From the NCBI RefSeq assembly GCF_016918565.1, contig NZ_JAFFQD010000004.1, positions 62,001 to 126,000 of the forward strand: a stretch of 64,000 nt of DNA, written 5' to 3'. Numbering within the stretch: position 1 is the stretch's first letter; each line of letters begins with the position of its first letter. A program made the translations under genes and the position numbers. The DNA is from Desulfogranum marinum. GTDB lineage: Bacteria > Desulfobacterota > Desulfobulbia > Desulfobulbales > Desulfobulbaceae. The notes under the pieces were generated by a model. It had not been told where the DNA came from. It saw only the letters and a program-made list of their open reading frames with translations, and did not search any database. Positions 46,514 through 56,019 of the stretch are shown in pieces.

Positions 46514-47836
46514 TTAATTGAAACTCTGGCCACCACTTTGCTGAAGTTTTTTATGCAAAGCTGCGAATTCTTTGCCCCTGCCCTGAGTTTTAAGCAGTCC
46601 TTCCAGTTCCTGCCACACGGGATCACTCTCTGGTACCTCTTTGGCAATAAGGAGTAAAATGTCTGCCAGTTCGTTGAGTTCTCCCTTTTCTCGTAGGAAG
46701 TCTGCCATAATTTTATAGACTTCCACTCTGTAATAGGTAACCTTTAGCAGGTCTTCCCACAGGAGTTTTGAACCACTGTTTTCGACAAGTGCAAGCAGGT
46801 CCGTGGCTAAGGCAACTAAAGAGGATCTTCGCAGGCGGAGCAACGATTGATCATCTGGATATGTAGCTGTAAGCGAATCACATATTTCGAGCGCCCTGTC
46901 GGCCCGACCTTTTTTGAGAAATATTTCAGCTTTTCGCTTAGAGAGCGAAATATCCTGGTCACTGGTCTGTAGTAATCTTTCCAGATGGATTAACTCCATG
47001 GAAAGATTACCCTGGAGTTGATAATAACTGACCAAGGCAGAATTGGCTGCGTTGTCATAGGGCTTTACAGCTATGAGTTCCTGCCAAAAACGTGCTGCTT
47101 TTTCTTCATCACCTTGTTGCCCTGCAACTTGTGCGCATCCTTTTATCACTTCTGCATCAGTGGGATAAGCTTCATATACCAGGGACAATAGTTTGTCTGC
47201 CTTGTCATAGCTTTTTACTTGAACGTATAAAAGAGCTGCACGGCGAATATATACCTGGTTATCTGGCCTTTTGGCCATTAACTTTTCAACGACCGGCAAA
47301 GCTGATTGATGCTTTCCTTGTTCGATAAGTGCTCTACTTAAACCGTCGAGCGCTTTAATATTATTTTGTCCTGCTGGGAACAAAGTCAGAAGTCGTCTAT
47401 ACAGCTGTTCCGCCTTTTGTTGGTTGTCGGTATGGAGGGCAATTTTTGCTTGGGCAAAAAGATATTGCGTATTTTTTTGCCCTTTAGCCAATAAAAGATT
47501 CAATTGCTTTTCCGCTTGGTACCACTTTTCCAGATGAAGCAATACTGATATATACTCCCACCTAGCTTCGTCGAGGTTTGGTTTGTTGTTCAGTAAAACG
47601 GCGAAATTAGCAAGTGCCTTCTGATAGTTCCCATTGCGGGACATTTCACGCGCCTTGTCCCAAGTGAGCTTCCACACCGGAACTTCTTCTGAAGCATATG
47701 AAATGTCCCGTGCAGGTACCAAATTATTAATTTTATTGCCGCTGGTCATAGCCTTTGCTGACAGGTTGTTTCCTGTCAGCAGGGCTGCGGCAACCGGAAG
47801 TAAAACTGCACTTTTCCAGAATGTTTTGTTTATCAT
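46514..47836 (-). CDS. Exported TPR-repeat protein
   Basis: A 440-residue protein with a signal peptide (FWKSAVLLPVAAALLTGNNLSAKA), then TPR-like helix pairs over most of its length (NYQKALANFAVLLNNKPNLDEARWEY, QKAEQLYRRLLTLFPAGQ, GKHQSALPVVEKLMAKRPDNQVYI, GRADRALEICDSLTATYPDDQ). The role is likely as a periplasmic scaffold, perhaps in envelope or exopolysaccharide assembly. It follows a DegT aminotransferase by 27 bases on the same strand. Confidence 0.82.
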   Translation of the reverse strand: MINKTFWKSAVLLPVAAALLTGNNLSAKAMTSGNKINNLVPARDISYASEEVPVWKLTWDKAREMSRNGNYQKALANFAVLLNNKPNLDEARWEYISVLLHLEKWYQAEKQLNLLLAKGQKNTQYLFAQAKIALHTDNQQKAEQLYRRLLTLFPAGQNNIKALDGLSRALIEQGKHQSALPVVEKLMAKRPDNQVYIRRAALLYVQVKSYDKADKLLSLVYEAYPTDAEVIKGCAQVAGQQGDEEKAARFWQELIAVKPYDNAANSALVSYYQLQGNLSMELIHLERLLQTSDQDISLSKRKAEIFLKKGRADRALEICDSLTATYPDDQSLLRLRRSSLVALATDLLALVENSGSKLLWEDLLKVTYYRVEVYKIMADFLREKGELNELADILLLIAKEVPESDPVWQELEGLLKTQGRGKEFAALHKKLQQSGGQSFN

Positions 47837-47863
47837 GGAAATTTCCCCGATATAGGAGGGGAT

Positions 47864-49048
47864 TTATTGATAAAAATTCTTTATTGTGCGAACAACATAT
47901 TCCAACTGTTCTCCAGAAAGTTCTGGGTAAATCGGCAACGCAAGAGATGTCATGGCCGCTTCTTCGGCAATTGGAAAATGTTGCTTAGCAATGCCCGGCA
48001 TCCCAGAAACACATTCCTGCTGGTGCAAACATAATGGGTAGTAGATTTCACTACCTATGGAATTGTTTGCTAGGTGTTCCCGTAATGCATCCCTTTTGGG
48101 AACCTTTATGACAAATTGGTTGTATATATGGTGATTATGCTGCTCATGGTCAGCATATTTACCATATACAGTGTGTGGTAGCTCTACCGGTTCATTTACT
48201 AAACCTGCATCTGTAAACAAAGAACTATAGGTGGCCGCATTTTTACGCCTTGCCTGATGCCATTTTTGGAGGTGCTTGAGTTTTACGGATAGTACAGCCG
48301 CCTGGATAGTATCGAGCCGAAAATTTCCTCCAACCCTGGCATGATAGTATTTGGGCTCTGCCCCATGATTACGGTTATAGCGCAATATGGCTGCATATTC
48401 CTTGTCAGAGGTCGTAACCATACCACCATCGCCTATTCCACCTAGGTTTTTGCTTGGGAAAAAAGAAAAGCAGCCTGCAATCCCCATGCTCCCCGCCCTG
48501 TGCCATTCAATGGAGCCATCTTTTTCTAATGGATATTCAGCGCCAATGGCTTGGGCCGCATCCTCAATGATTGGAATCGAATATTGCTTACTCAGGTCTA
48601 ATAATGGTTGCATATCTGCACACTGACCATAAAGGTGTACAGGTAAAATAGCTTTAATGGGATTTGAGCTGCCGACAGCTTCTTCAAGCGTTTCTGCCGC
48701 CAGGCGCGGGTCAACGTTAAAACTATCTTTTTCTATGTCCACAAAAACTGGAGTAGCGCCTGTGCGGAGAATCGTCCCCATCGTGGCGAAAAAAGTATAC
48801 GGGGTCGTTAAAACACGATCACCTTCACCAATATCCAGCGACATCAATGCGGCCAACAGAGCGTCTGTCCCGCTTGAAACGCCAACTCCGAATTTTGTGC
48901 CGGTATACTCAGCAACTTCATTTTCGAAGCGCTCGACAACAGGTCCTAAAATATAACCGGTAGAATCAATCACGCCTGTAACGGCATCAAGAATCTCGGC
49001 TCGAAGTACCTCAAGTTGAGGCTTCAAATCAAGTAATGGTACGTTCAT
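47864..49048 (-). CDS. DegT/DnrJ/EryC1 family sugar aminotransferase
   Basis: A 394-residue PLP enzyme that aminates nucleotide-sugars at C3 or C4. The substrate loop GVGVSSGTDALLAAL, LPVHLYGQCADM, IEDAAQAIGAEY and the PLP-lysine motif CFSFFPSKNLGGIGDGG are all present. The C-terminal half shows HNHHIYNQFVIKV and the PLCLHQQ segment of this family. The sugar substrate cannot be determined. It is followed by the TPR gene and preceded, 50 bases upstream, by rpoH. Confidence 0.9.
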   Translation of the reverse strand: MNVPLLDLKPQLEVLRAEILDAVTGVIDSTGYILGPVVERFENEVAEYTGTKFGVGVSSGTDALLAALMSLDIGEGDRVLTTPYTFFATMGTILRTGATPVFVDIEKDSFNVDPRLAAETLEEAVGSSNPIKAILPVHLYGQCADMQPLLDLSKQYSIPIIEDAAQAIGAEYPLEKDGSIEWHRAGSMGIAGCFSFFPSKNLGGIGDGGMVTTSDKEYAAILRYNRNHGAEPKYYHARVGGNFRLDTIQAAVLSVKLKHLQKWHQARRKNAATYSSLFTDAGLVNEPVELPHTVYGKYADHEQHNHHIYNQFVIKVPKRDALREHLANNSIGSEIYYPLCLHQQECVSGMPGIAKQHFPIAEEAAMTSLALPIYPELSGEQLEYVVRTIKNFYQ

Positions 49049-49098
49049 AAAATATAAGTCTATAAGAAATTAAAAAATAATAGAAAAGAAGGACAGAA

Positions 49099-50085
49099 TT
49101 AGGTCGTTTCTTTGATGGGCTTACTGGCGAGAATCATGCTTTCACCGGTAAAAAAATCATGGATGTCGGGCATCTCTTTTTCCAGCTGTTTACGCAGCTT
49201 TTTAAGAAGATTTGCTTCAATCTGGCGAACCCTTTCCCGTGAAATATGGAATTCGTCGGCAATGGTCTGCAATGTCTTTGGCTCGTCGCTTAGAAGGCGA
49301 GTACGGAGAATAACCTGTTCTTTTTCGTTTAATTTGTCGTTAAGGCCTGCCAGAATTTCCATTAAACGCTCACGCATTTCCTGACTGGCAACAATTTCCT
49401 CAATACCGGGACCATCTTGCGGCAGGAAACTCTTTTGTTCATCTTCAGAGTCACTTCGTACTGGTGCTTCAAGAGATACATCCCAATTATCCATTCGCTG
49501 CCCCATTTCAATGACTTCGCTTTCTTTGACATTGAGCCTTTCGGCGAGCAGTTTAACCTCTGGTTTAAACCCCTGAGCTTCTAGAAGTTTTTTCTCTTTG
49601 TTTAAACTGAAAAATAACTTGCGTTGCGCCTGTGTTGTGCCGATTTTTACCAGGCGCCAGTTGTCCATAATAAATTTAAGAATGTAAGCTCTGATCCAAT
49701 AGGCGGCATAGTATGAGAATTTTACTCCTCTATAAGGATCAAATTTTTTGGTTGCCTGTACCAACCCTACATTGCCTTCCTGGATAAGATCCATGAAGTT
49801 TTGCATCCAGTATTTTTGGAAATCCATGGCAACTTTGACGACGAGTCGTAAGTTTGCAGACACTAGTCTATACGCGGCGTCCGGGTCACCAGTTTCTTGA
49901 AAACGAGTAGCCAGGTCCTCTGTTTCCTCGCGACTTAACAACTCATACTGACTAATCTCCTGGAGGTACCTGTGTAATGCAGGATTGCTCAATGCCGGCA
50001 GGTTCTCTTCGTTGGAGCTTACCACCAGTGGATGATGCTGTGCGTTATTGGGATCTAGTGAAGCTTTCTCTCGTGATTTAGTCAT
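49099..50085 (-). CDS. rpoH: Heat-shock sigma factor RpoH (sigma-32)
   Basis: A 328-residue sigma-70-family factor. Region 2 shows DLIQEGNVGLVQATKKFDPYRGVKFSYYAAYWIRAYI. The diagnostic RpoH box QRKLFFSLNKEKKLLE follows. Region 4 shows LQTIADEFHISRERVRQIEANLLKKLR. The frame is open to a GTG at 50151, but the ATG at 50085 (MTKSREKASL) gives a more usual N-terminus. Neither has a convincing Shine-Dalgarno. It lies directly upstream of degT and is divergent from lepA. Confidence 0.92.
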   Translation of the reverse strand: MTKSREKASLDPNNAQHHPLVVSSNEENLPALSNPALHRYLQEISQYELLSREETEDLATRFQETGDPDAAYRLVSANLRLVVKVAMDFQKYWMQNFMDLIQEGNVGLVQATKKFDPYRGVKFSYYAAYWIRAYILKFIMDNWRLVKIGTTQAQRKLFFSLNKEKKLLEAQGFKPEVKLLAERLNVKESEVIEMGQRMDNWDVSLEAPVRSDSEDEQKSFLPQDGPGIEEIVASQEMRERLMEILAGLNDKLNEKEQVILRTRLLSDEPKTLQTIADEFHISRERVRQIEANLLKKLRKQLEKEMPDIHDFFTGESMILASKPIKETT

Positions 50086-50376
50086 ATATAATAAAAGCGG
50101 TAAGGGCTTGGTATTGCGCAACCTATCATGTACTTGCCTTTTAGGCGGCACTTCGTAAAAAGTATTCTTATAATTACTCTGTTACGTTGTGGAGAATGAA
50201 GATAATGACAATTAGTGCAATATGCTGTGAATATTTCTTTATAACAACTGTACTATATTAATTATTTTTTTTCACTTTAATATAGTGAGAATTCGCAGAA
50301 GAGTTTTTTTTTATCGTAAACTATGCTATTTATAGCCGCTTCTTTTTCAAGTAATCCCTAACCTAACAGATGGCAG

Positions 50377-52170
50377 ATGGATAATATAAGAAATTTCAGC
50401 ATAATAGCTCATATAGATCATGGCAAGTCCACTCTTGCTGATAGGATAATCCAATATTGTAAGATGGTAACGGATCGCGAGTTTAAAGATCAGTTACTCG
50501 ACAACATGGACATCGAGCGTGAGCGTGGAATTACCATCAAGTCGCAAACAATATGCCTTCCTTTTACCGCAAGTGACGGCACAGAATACACCTACAACCT
50601 TGTCGACACTCCCGGGCATGTTGATTTCAGTTACGAGGTTTCCAGAGCTCTTTCCTCTTGTGAAGGAGCATTGCTGCTGATCGACGCAGCACAAGGTATT
50701 GAAGCCCAGACCCTTGCCAACCTGTACCTTGCCATGGAGAATGATCTTGAAATTATCCCCGTGATTAACAAGATAGATCTACCCGCAGCAGAGCCTGAGA
50801 AAGTAGCAAAACAGATAGAGGATGATTTAGGCTTGGATGGAGACAGTATCCAGCTCTGTTCAGCTAAGACAGGAGAAGGAGTACAAGAGCTGCTTGAATC
50901 CATTGGCCGTATTTTACCGCCCCCAGAGGGTAAAGTAGATGCACCACTGCAGGCCTTGGTTTTTGATGCAAATTACGACCCTTATCGTGGTACGATCATT
51001 TCCGTCCGTATCGTTAATGGTACCCTCAAACCAGGTGACCACATCCTTTTCATGTCCAATGAGGCGAAATACAGAGTAGAGGAAATCGGTATCTTCGGCC
51101 TTAAGCGAGTTCCGCAAAAAACGCTGAGCGCCGGGCAAATTGGATATATTATCGCTGGGGTAAAAACTGTTTCCGATACGCGCCCAGGTGATACTATTAC
51201 CCTGACAAATGAACCGTGCGCTACTGCTCTACCTGGATTTCGCGAAGTACAGCAGGTTGTCTTTTCCTCTATCTATCCTATTTCCACAGAGGATTACGAA
51301 GACTTGGCCAATGCGCTTGAAAAACTCAAACTCAATGATGCCGCATTGACCTATCAAAAGGATTCTTCTGCCGCTCTAGGGTTTGGTTTTCGTTGCGGTT
51401 TTCTTGGGCTGTTGCACCTGGAGGTGGTTCAGGAGAGGCTTGAACGTGAATTTGATATTTCGCTGATTCTCACGGTGCCCACTGTGAAATATATTTTTTA
51501 CCTTCAGGATGGTTCCGTTGTCAATGTGGATAACCCGGCCTACTTCCCTGATCCAGGTTCAATTTCCAAAATTGAAGAACCTTTTATTAAAGCCACTATC
51601 CATATACCCGAGCGTTATATGGGGGCTGTCATGAGCCTTTGTATGGATCGGCGCGGTGAAAATACCAATTATCATTACCCAATGCCTGGGCGGATTGAGT
51701 TTACATGTGAACTACCGTTGGCTGAAGTTATATATGATTTTTATGATAAACTGAAATCAGTTACGCAAGGATACGGCTCTTTTGATTATGAGTTGCTTGA
51801 TTACCGTATTAGTGATCTGGTGAAGTTGGACATTCTTGTCAATGGTGAACAGGTAGACGCCCTCTCTCAGTTAACTCACCGGATCAAAGCACGTGAACGT
51901 GGTTTAAATGCCTGTGACAGGCTGCAAGATGAAATTCCTCGCCAGATGTTTAAAATTGCAATCCAAGCTGCTATTGGTGGCAACATTGTCGCACGGAAGA
52001 ATATCTCAGCACTGAGAAAAGATGTTACTGCAAAGTGCTATGGCGGTGATATATCGAGAAAAAGGAAATTGCTAGAAAAGCAGAAGGCAGGAAAAAAGCG
52101 CATGAAAACCGTTGGTAACGTAGAAATTCCACAAAGCGCCTTCTTGGCAGTGCTCAAATCTGAGCAGTAA
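50377..52170 (+). CDS. lepA: Elongation factor 4 (LepA)
   Basis: A 597-residue translational GTPase that back-translocates or assists stalled ribosomes. G motifs are [22 protein letters not shown] and NKIDLP. The C-terminal LepA-specific domain ends in [31 protein letters not shown]-type sequence ([16 protein letters not shown]). It is convergent with engB with only 5 bases between the stops. The 225-base region upstream, shared with rpoH, is AT-rich and holds both promoters, not resolved further. Confidence 0.97.
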   Translation: [597 protein letters not shown]

Positions 52171-52175
52171 TATTC

Positions 52176-52793
52176 CTATCCAATTTTGGCGCGCTCGGTA
52201 AGCTCCTGCTTGAGCGCGTCAAGCCCCTGTCCTGTTTTTGCAGAAAAAACAATTCTGTCATTCGCAGTAATCGACAATCCCGCATCCAATGCTGCTGCAT
52301 TTTTTATCTGTCTGTTTTTGGGTAGCTTGTCGGCCTTAGTGTATACGAGCTGGCAGGCAATATCATGGTATCGCAACCAGTCAACAAGATCTCTGTCGAG
52401 TTGCTTGAGCTCATGACGAATATCAATAATAACCACAACCACTTTTAGCGGTTCTCTGTTTTCAAGGTAACCGTTAATCAGCGCCAGCCACTGATTTTGT
52501 ACTTGTTTGGATACCTTGGCAAACCCATAACCGGGAAGGTCGACCAAGTAAAGCTGGTCGTCAATAGTAAAATAATTCAAGCTCTGGGTTTTTCCCGGCT
52601 TAGAGCTTGTTTTCACCAAACTTGTTCTGCCAACCAGACGGTTGATCAAACTGGATTTCCCTACATTGGATCTCCCGGCAAAGGCTATTTCAGGATAACC
52701 AGTATCCGGCAACTGCTTAAGCGCGAACGCGGAAATAAGAAAAGCAACCTTGTTAAAATTAACCTGTTGTATCATGTCTTGTCTGGTTGGCAT
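52176..52793 (-). CDS. engB: Ribosome-assembly GTPase EngB (YsxC/YihA)
   Basis: A 205-residue GTPase needed for 50S assembly. G1 is AFAGRSNVGKSSLINRL. KTSSKPGKTQSLNYF is the switch I region. G3 is VDLPGYGFAKV and G4 is YTKADKL. It follows hisG by 12 bases on the same strand, so it is in the hisI-hisG-engB run. Confidence 0.95.
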   Translation of the reverse strand: MPTRQDMIQQVNFNKVAFLISAFALKQLPDTGYPEIAFAGRSNVGKSSLINRLVGRTSLVKTSSKPGKTQSLNYFTIDDQLYLVDLPGYGFAKVSKQVQNQWLALINGYLENREPLKVVVVIIDIRHELKQLDRDLVDWLRYHDIACQLVYTKADKLPKNRQIKNAAALDAGLSITANDRIVFSAKTGQGLDALKQELTERAKIG

Positions 52794-52805
52794 TTGCCAC
52801 TATTT

Positions 52806-53678
52806 TTAGATAACTTTATTAAGGGTGTACTCAATTATACCCTCTGCCCCTGATTTTTTTAACTGCGGCACCAAATCTCTTACCTGGTGCTCAGAAATGA
52901 CTGTTTCCACAGAAAACCATTCCTGCTTGTAAAGTTGTGCAATCGTAGGTGCGTTCAGGCTGGGCAAGAGGCTTATGACCGTGTCAAGCTTATCAGCGGC
53001 GACGTTCATTTTAAGGCCAACAATCCGGTCTGCGTTAAGTGCCCCCTGGAGCAACATGACCATGCTGTCAATTTTGTCACGTTTCCACGGATCTGCGAGC
53101 GCGCTTTTGTTAGCGATCAATTGTACGTTCGATTCCATGAGCTCATGGATAACTCGAAGGCCGTGTGCTCTGATTGTTGATTCTGTTTCAGTTACCTCAA
53201 CAATAGCATCTGCAAGCCCTGATACCGCCTTTGCCTCAGTTGCCCCCCAGGAAAAGGAAATATCTACATTAAGCCCTTGTTGATCAAAAAATCGGCGGGT
53301 GACGTTGACAAGTTCGGTGGATATCCTTTTGCCGTCCAGTTGTTCCACGCTGGTGATATCCGAGTTACCGGGAACTGCGATAACCCACCGTGTTGGTTTT
53401 TTGCTGACCTTTGAATAGACTAAATTAGCAACCACCTCCACATCAGAGTCGTTCTCTAATGTCCAGTCTTTTCCAGTTATGCCGGCATCAAGCATTCCTG
53501 ATTCAACGTATCTCGACATCTCTTGGGGGCGACAGATTGAGCATGACAACTCATCGTCATCTATTTCCGGAAAATAATTTCGGGACATCAACTTGATCTG
53601 CCATCCGGATTTTGCGAAAAGTTCTATTGTTGCCTTCTCAAGGCTTCCTTTGGGTATACCTAATTTTAACAAACTCAT
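52806..53678 (-). CDS. hisG: ATP phosphoribosyltransferase HisG (long form)
   Basis: A 290-residue enzyme for the first step of histidine biosynthesis. The opening KLGIPKGSLEKATIELF, GMLDAGITGKDW, the GATEAKAVSGLADAIVEVTETESTIRAHGLRV signature and a C-terminal ACT-like regulatory region (near residues 215-290) mark the long homohexameric form, which does not need HisZ. It follows hisI after a 150-base gap and precedes engB. The gap has a small GAATGT-AAGGT-ACATTC hairpin near 53709. Confidence 0.95.
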   Translation of the reverse strand: MSLLKLGIPKGSLEKATIELFAKSGWQIKLMSRNYFPEIDDDELSCSICRPQEMSRYVESGMLDAGITGKDWTLENDSDVEVVANLVYSKVSKKPTRWVIAVPGNSDITSVEQLDGKRISTELVNVTRRFFDQQGLNVDISFSWGATEAKAVSGLADAIVEVTETESTIRAHGLRVIHELMESNVQLIANKSALADPWKRDKIDSMVMLLQGALNADRIVGLKMNVAADKLDTVISLLPSLNAPTIAQLYKQEWFSVETVISEHQVRDLVPQLKKSGAEGIIEYTLNKVI

Positions 53679-53828
53679 GTAGTTCCTCGTTTACTTATAT
53701 TGCGAACCAGAATGTAAGGTACATTCCGGATGATTACTCATTGCATATCAATAATTTGCGAACGTCAGCATTGCTTTTTTTCAGTATGGCTTGAATTCCG
53801 GCAAAGGAAATTCTTATGCAATATGCTT

Positions 53829-54212
53829 TTACTTTTTGCCGTATACTTTTTCAGGATCAAACACTTTTTCTTCAGTGATGACGAGCTGTTCTTTATCAAC
53901 TGTTCTGTAAAAACAGCTTCGATATCCTTTATGGCAGGCAGCTCCCCCGAGTTGTTCGACTTGAAAAACAACTGTGTCCTGGTCGCAGTCTACCCGTACG
54001 GCTTTAATGATCTGTACGTGACCAGAAGATTCCCCTTTGAGCCATAGTTTATCCCTGCTGCGACTCCAATAGTGCGCCTTGCCCGTTTCAAGCGTTTTTT
54101 GCCAGGCCAGTTGATTAATATATGCAAGCATCAATACTTGACCAGTTTCGTGGTCTTGTACGATTGCAGGAAGTAATCCGTTTTTATCTTTGGAAAAATC
54201 TAACTCTATCAT
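53829..54212 (-). CDS. hisI: Phosphoribosyl-AMP cyclohydrolase HisI
   Basis: A 127-residue zinc enzyme that opens the adenine ring in step three of histidine synthesis. Motifs [67 protein letters not shown] carry the catalytic Asp and Cys ligands. The HisE domain is absent, so this is the monofunctional HisI. It is the first gene of hisI-hisG-engB. Confidence 0.95.
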   Translation of the reverse strand: MIELDFSKDKNGLLPAIVQDHETGQVLMLAYINQLAWQKTLETGKAHYWSRSRDKLWLKGESSGHVQIIKAVRVDCDQDTVVFQVEQLGGAACHKGYRSCFYRTVDKEQLVITEEKVFDPEKVYGKK

Positions 54213-54503
54213 AATCTTTTTTTCATGATGCAGTGGTTTGTAGTCATTGTTATTCGATCCTGCGTTTGGTTTTTAAAACAAATACATCAGGAGCAAGTAT
54301 CTACACCCCCGGCAAAATAAGACTGCCAGGCGTCGACGACTATAAGGCACGAAACCTTGGCCTATTGGTAACAGTATGTTGAATGAAAGGTCAAGGGAGA
54401 ACAAATGAGTGTTCATTTACTCTTTTGGGAAAAAAACTCCTGATACGTACCACACTCACGGTTGCCCATCAGTTCAGTCAGTGGCAGGTTCAAAAATTTC
54501 GGT

Positions 54504-54565
54504 AGTAAATAGGTAAGCGTAGAATCCGATAGTAGGCTATAGGAGTCTACGTTTACCTATTTACT
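54504..54565. repeat. 62-base near-perfect inverted repeat
   Basis: Arms of 24 bases (AGTAAATAGGTAAGCGTAGA at the left, complementary to the right arm ending TTACCTATTTACT) match at 22 positions. A GATAGTAGGCTAT centre can pair further (ATAG/CTAT). It lies alone in the 645-base gap between hisI and the SlyD-like gene. It may be a short mobile element or a structured RNA. The remainder of the gap (54213-54503 and 54566-54857) has no gene I trust. Confidence 0.7.
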
Positions 54566-54857
54566 GCTAAAATACTGAAGAAGATGTTACCGCATGGACT
54601 GACCTTTGGTAGACATTTTGTTGATTGTATATCTCATTAACTATAATTGCGTGGGTATGAAGTTAATATTTTTTCATGAAATGATAAAAAATGTTCATGA
54701 GAAATCAGGGTTAAAGAGCTCGGCACAGGATATCTATGCCCTCCTGTCGACTTTGTCAACCCTTGACTTGAAGAACTACCACTATTGTCAAACCTATGCA
54801 GGATGTTTATGATACAACACAAATTTTAAACCCATTTAATATAAGGAATCAAAAACA

Positions 54858-55298
54858 ATGTGTCCCGTTCAATTTACAGATAGCGTTTTAGTCAGTTATA
54901 CTGCCTCGTTAGACAGTGGTGAGGTTGTTGAAAGTGTACCGGAATCAAAGCCCATTCCCGTTTCTATCGGTTCGGGTAGAATTTTACAGGCTGTGGAAGC
55001 ATCCTTACTTGGAATGGAACCCAACGAAACAAGGACTGTGAAAATATTTCCTGAAGATGCGTACGGTCTTTACCATAAAGCCCTTGTTCATGAAGTCCCT
55101 CTTGCAACTTTTAGCGATAAAATACAGCCACGTCCCGGAATGATACTTTCTCTTTCCATAGAAAAAGACGGGCAGGAGCAGCAAGTGCCGGCAACCGTTC
55201 TCGGCATTAGCAATGAATCTGTAACCATTGATTACAACCATCCGCTTGCGGGCAAAACCATAACCTATGAGGTTAAGCTCCACGCGATTGGTCATTAA
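54858..55298 (+). CDS. SlyD-like FKBP-type peptidyl-prolyl isomerase
   Basis: A 146-residue protein with the split FKBP fold of SlyD. VLVSYTASLDSGEVVESVPES at the start, IGSGRILQAVEASLLGMEPNETRTVKIFPEDAYGLY as the catalytic core, and a C-terminal TIDYNHPLAGKTITYEVKLHAIG match the family. The metal-binding histidine tail of E. coli SlyD is absent. AAGGAA lies 8 bases before the ATG. It is stand-alone. Confidence 0.9.
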   Translation: MCPVQFTDSVLVSYTASLDSGEVVESVPESKPIPVSIGSGRILQAVEASLLGMEPNETRTVKIFPEDAYGLYHKALVHEVPLATFSDKIQPRPGMILSLSIEKDGQEQQVPATVLGISNESVTIDYNHPLAGKTITYEVKLHAIGH

Positions 55299-55455
55299 TT
55301 TTTGCAGTCTTCCTGGCCTGTGAAATACGTCTTCTGAAGTCCGAGGATGCTTTCTCCATTGCAGTTACCAATTTTGCAGGCCGGTTTTTCTCCTTGAATG
55401 GGTGGCGAGCACTCCTTTTTTTGCCTGTTTTTTTTGAACTGGGTGAGTTTTTCAA
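55273..55455 (-). CDS. Small basic protein, uncertain
   Basis: A 60-residue lysine- and arginine-rich frame (KKTGKKRSARHPFKEKNRPAK, then SSDFRRRISQARKTAKIND) starting at TTG with a weak GGAA upstream. It overlaps the 3' end of the convergent SlyD-like gene by 26 bases. The composition would suit nucleic-acid binding, but no family is recognised and the frame could be spurious. Confidence 0.35.
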   Translation of the reverse strand: MKNSPSSKKTGKKRSARHPFKEKNRPAKLVTAMEKASSDFRRRISQARKTAKINDQSRGA

Positions 55456-55540
55456 AATTCCATAGTGTCGCTACTCACCTTCATCACCCCAATGCCTCTT
55501 TCAAGTTATCTTCATTATCGCCATTACTGTTAGTCATTTT

Positions 55541-55730
55541 TCCAACCCAATTGGTATTACTGCTTAAAGAGCTGTTTTGCTCTCAAGCAAAAAGTTCTTC
55601 CTTCGAGTTAATAGATTTTTCCGCAGCTTCTGCGTTGCAAACCACTTGCGGTGGTTTACTACCGAAGTCTTCGCTACCTGCTGCGCCGCTTGTGCCTTGC
55701 CCTGCAAAAAACTTTATTGATAAGAAATCC
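55541..55730. repeat. Interspersed repeat family C, copy 2
   Basis: This aligns with copy 1 from CAATTGGTATTACTGCTTAAAGAG to ATTGATAAGAAATC, including CTTGCGGTGGTTTACTACC and CGAAGTCTTCGCTACC blocks. The left terminal repeat of copy 1 is not visible here. It sits in the gap upstream of cheA. Remaining parts of that gap (55456-55540 and 55731-56019) hold only a small GCCTG-ACAAAC-CAGGC hairpin near 55969. Confidence 0.7.
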
Positions 55731-56019
55731 TGGCGAGATGAAAACTTTGGATGGACCTGAGAGAGCCGACTAACGCGCGATTTTTCAACATAGCTCAGAA
55801 GTGTTTAACAGGTGTGGTTTGTTGTGCGAGGTCGACCTGCTTTTTTCTTTTCGTTATTTTTGTACCAGTAAAAAAAAACTGTACAACCCCTTACCGATAC
55901 GTACAATACAACTATACTTTACCAACAGTGAACACTCAAAACCGTATGTTCAACTGATTTGCCCCTTTGCCTGACAAACCAGGCCGTAAGCATGCTTTAG
56001 TCTTGCAGGAGAATTGTTT

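Noticed and set aside
54606-54812. 68-codon plus-strand frame upstream of the SlyD-like gene
   Set aside because: It lies in an AT-rich gap, has no convincing ribosome site, and an equal-length frame exists on the other strand.
55869-55900. Sigma-28-like promoter before cheA
   Set aside because: ACCGATAC is close to the -10 consensus, but the -35 is only a poly-A run at the right spacing, so the match is too weak.
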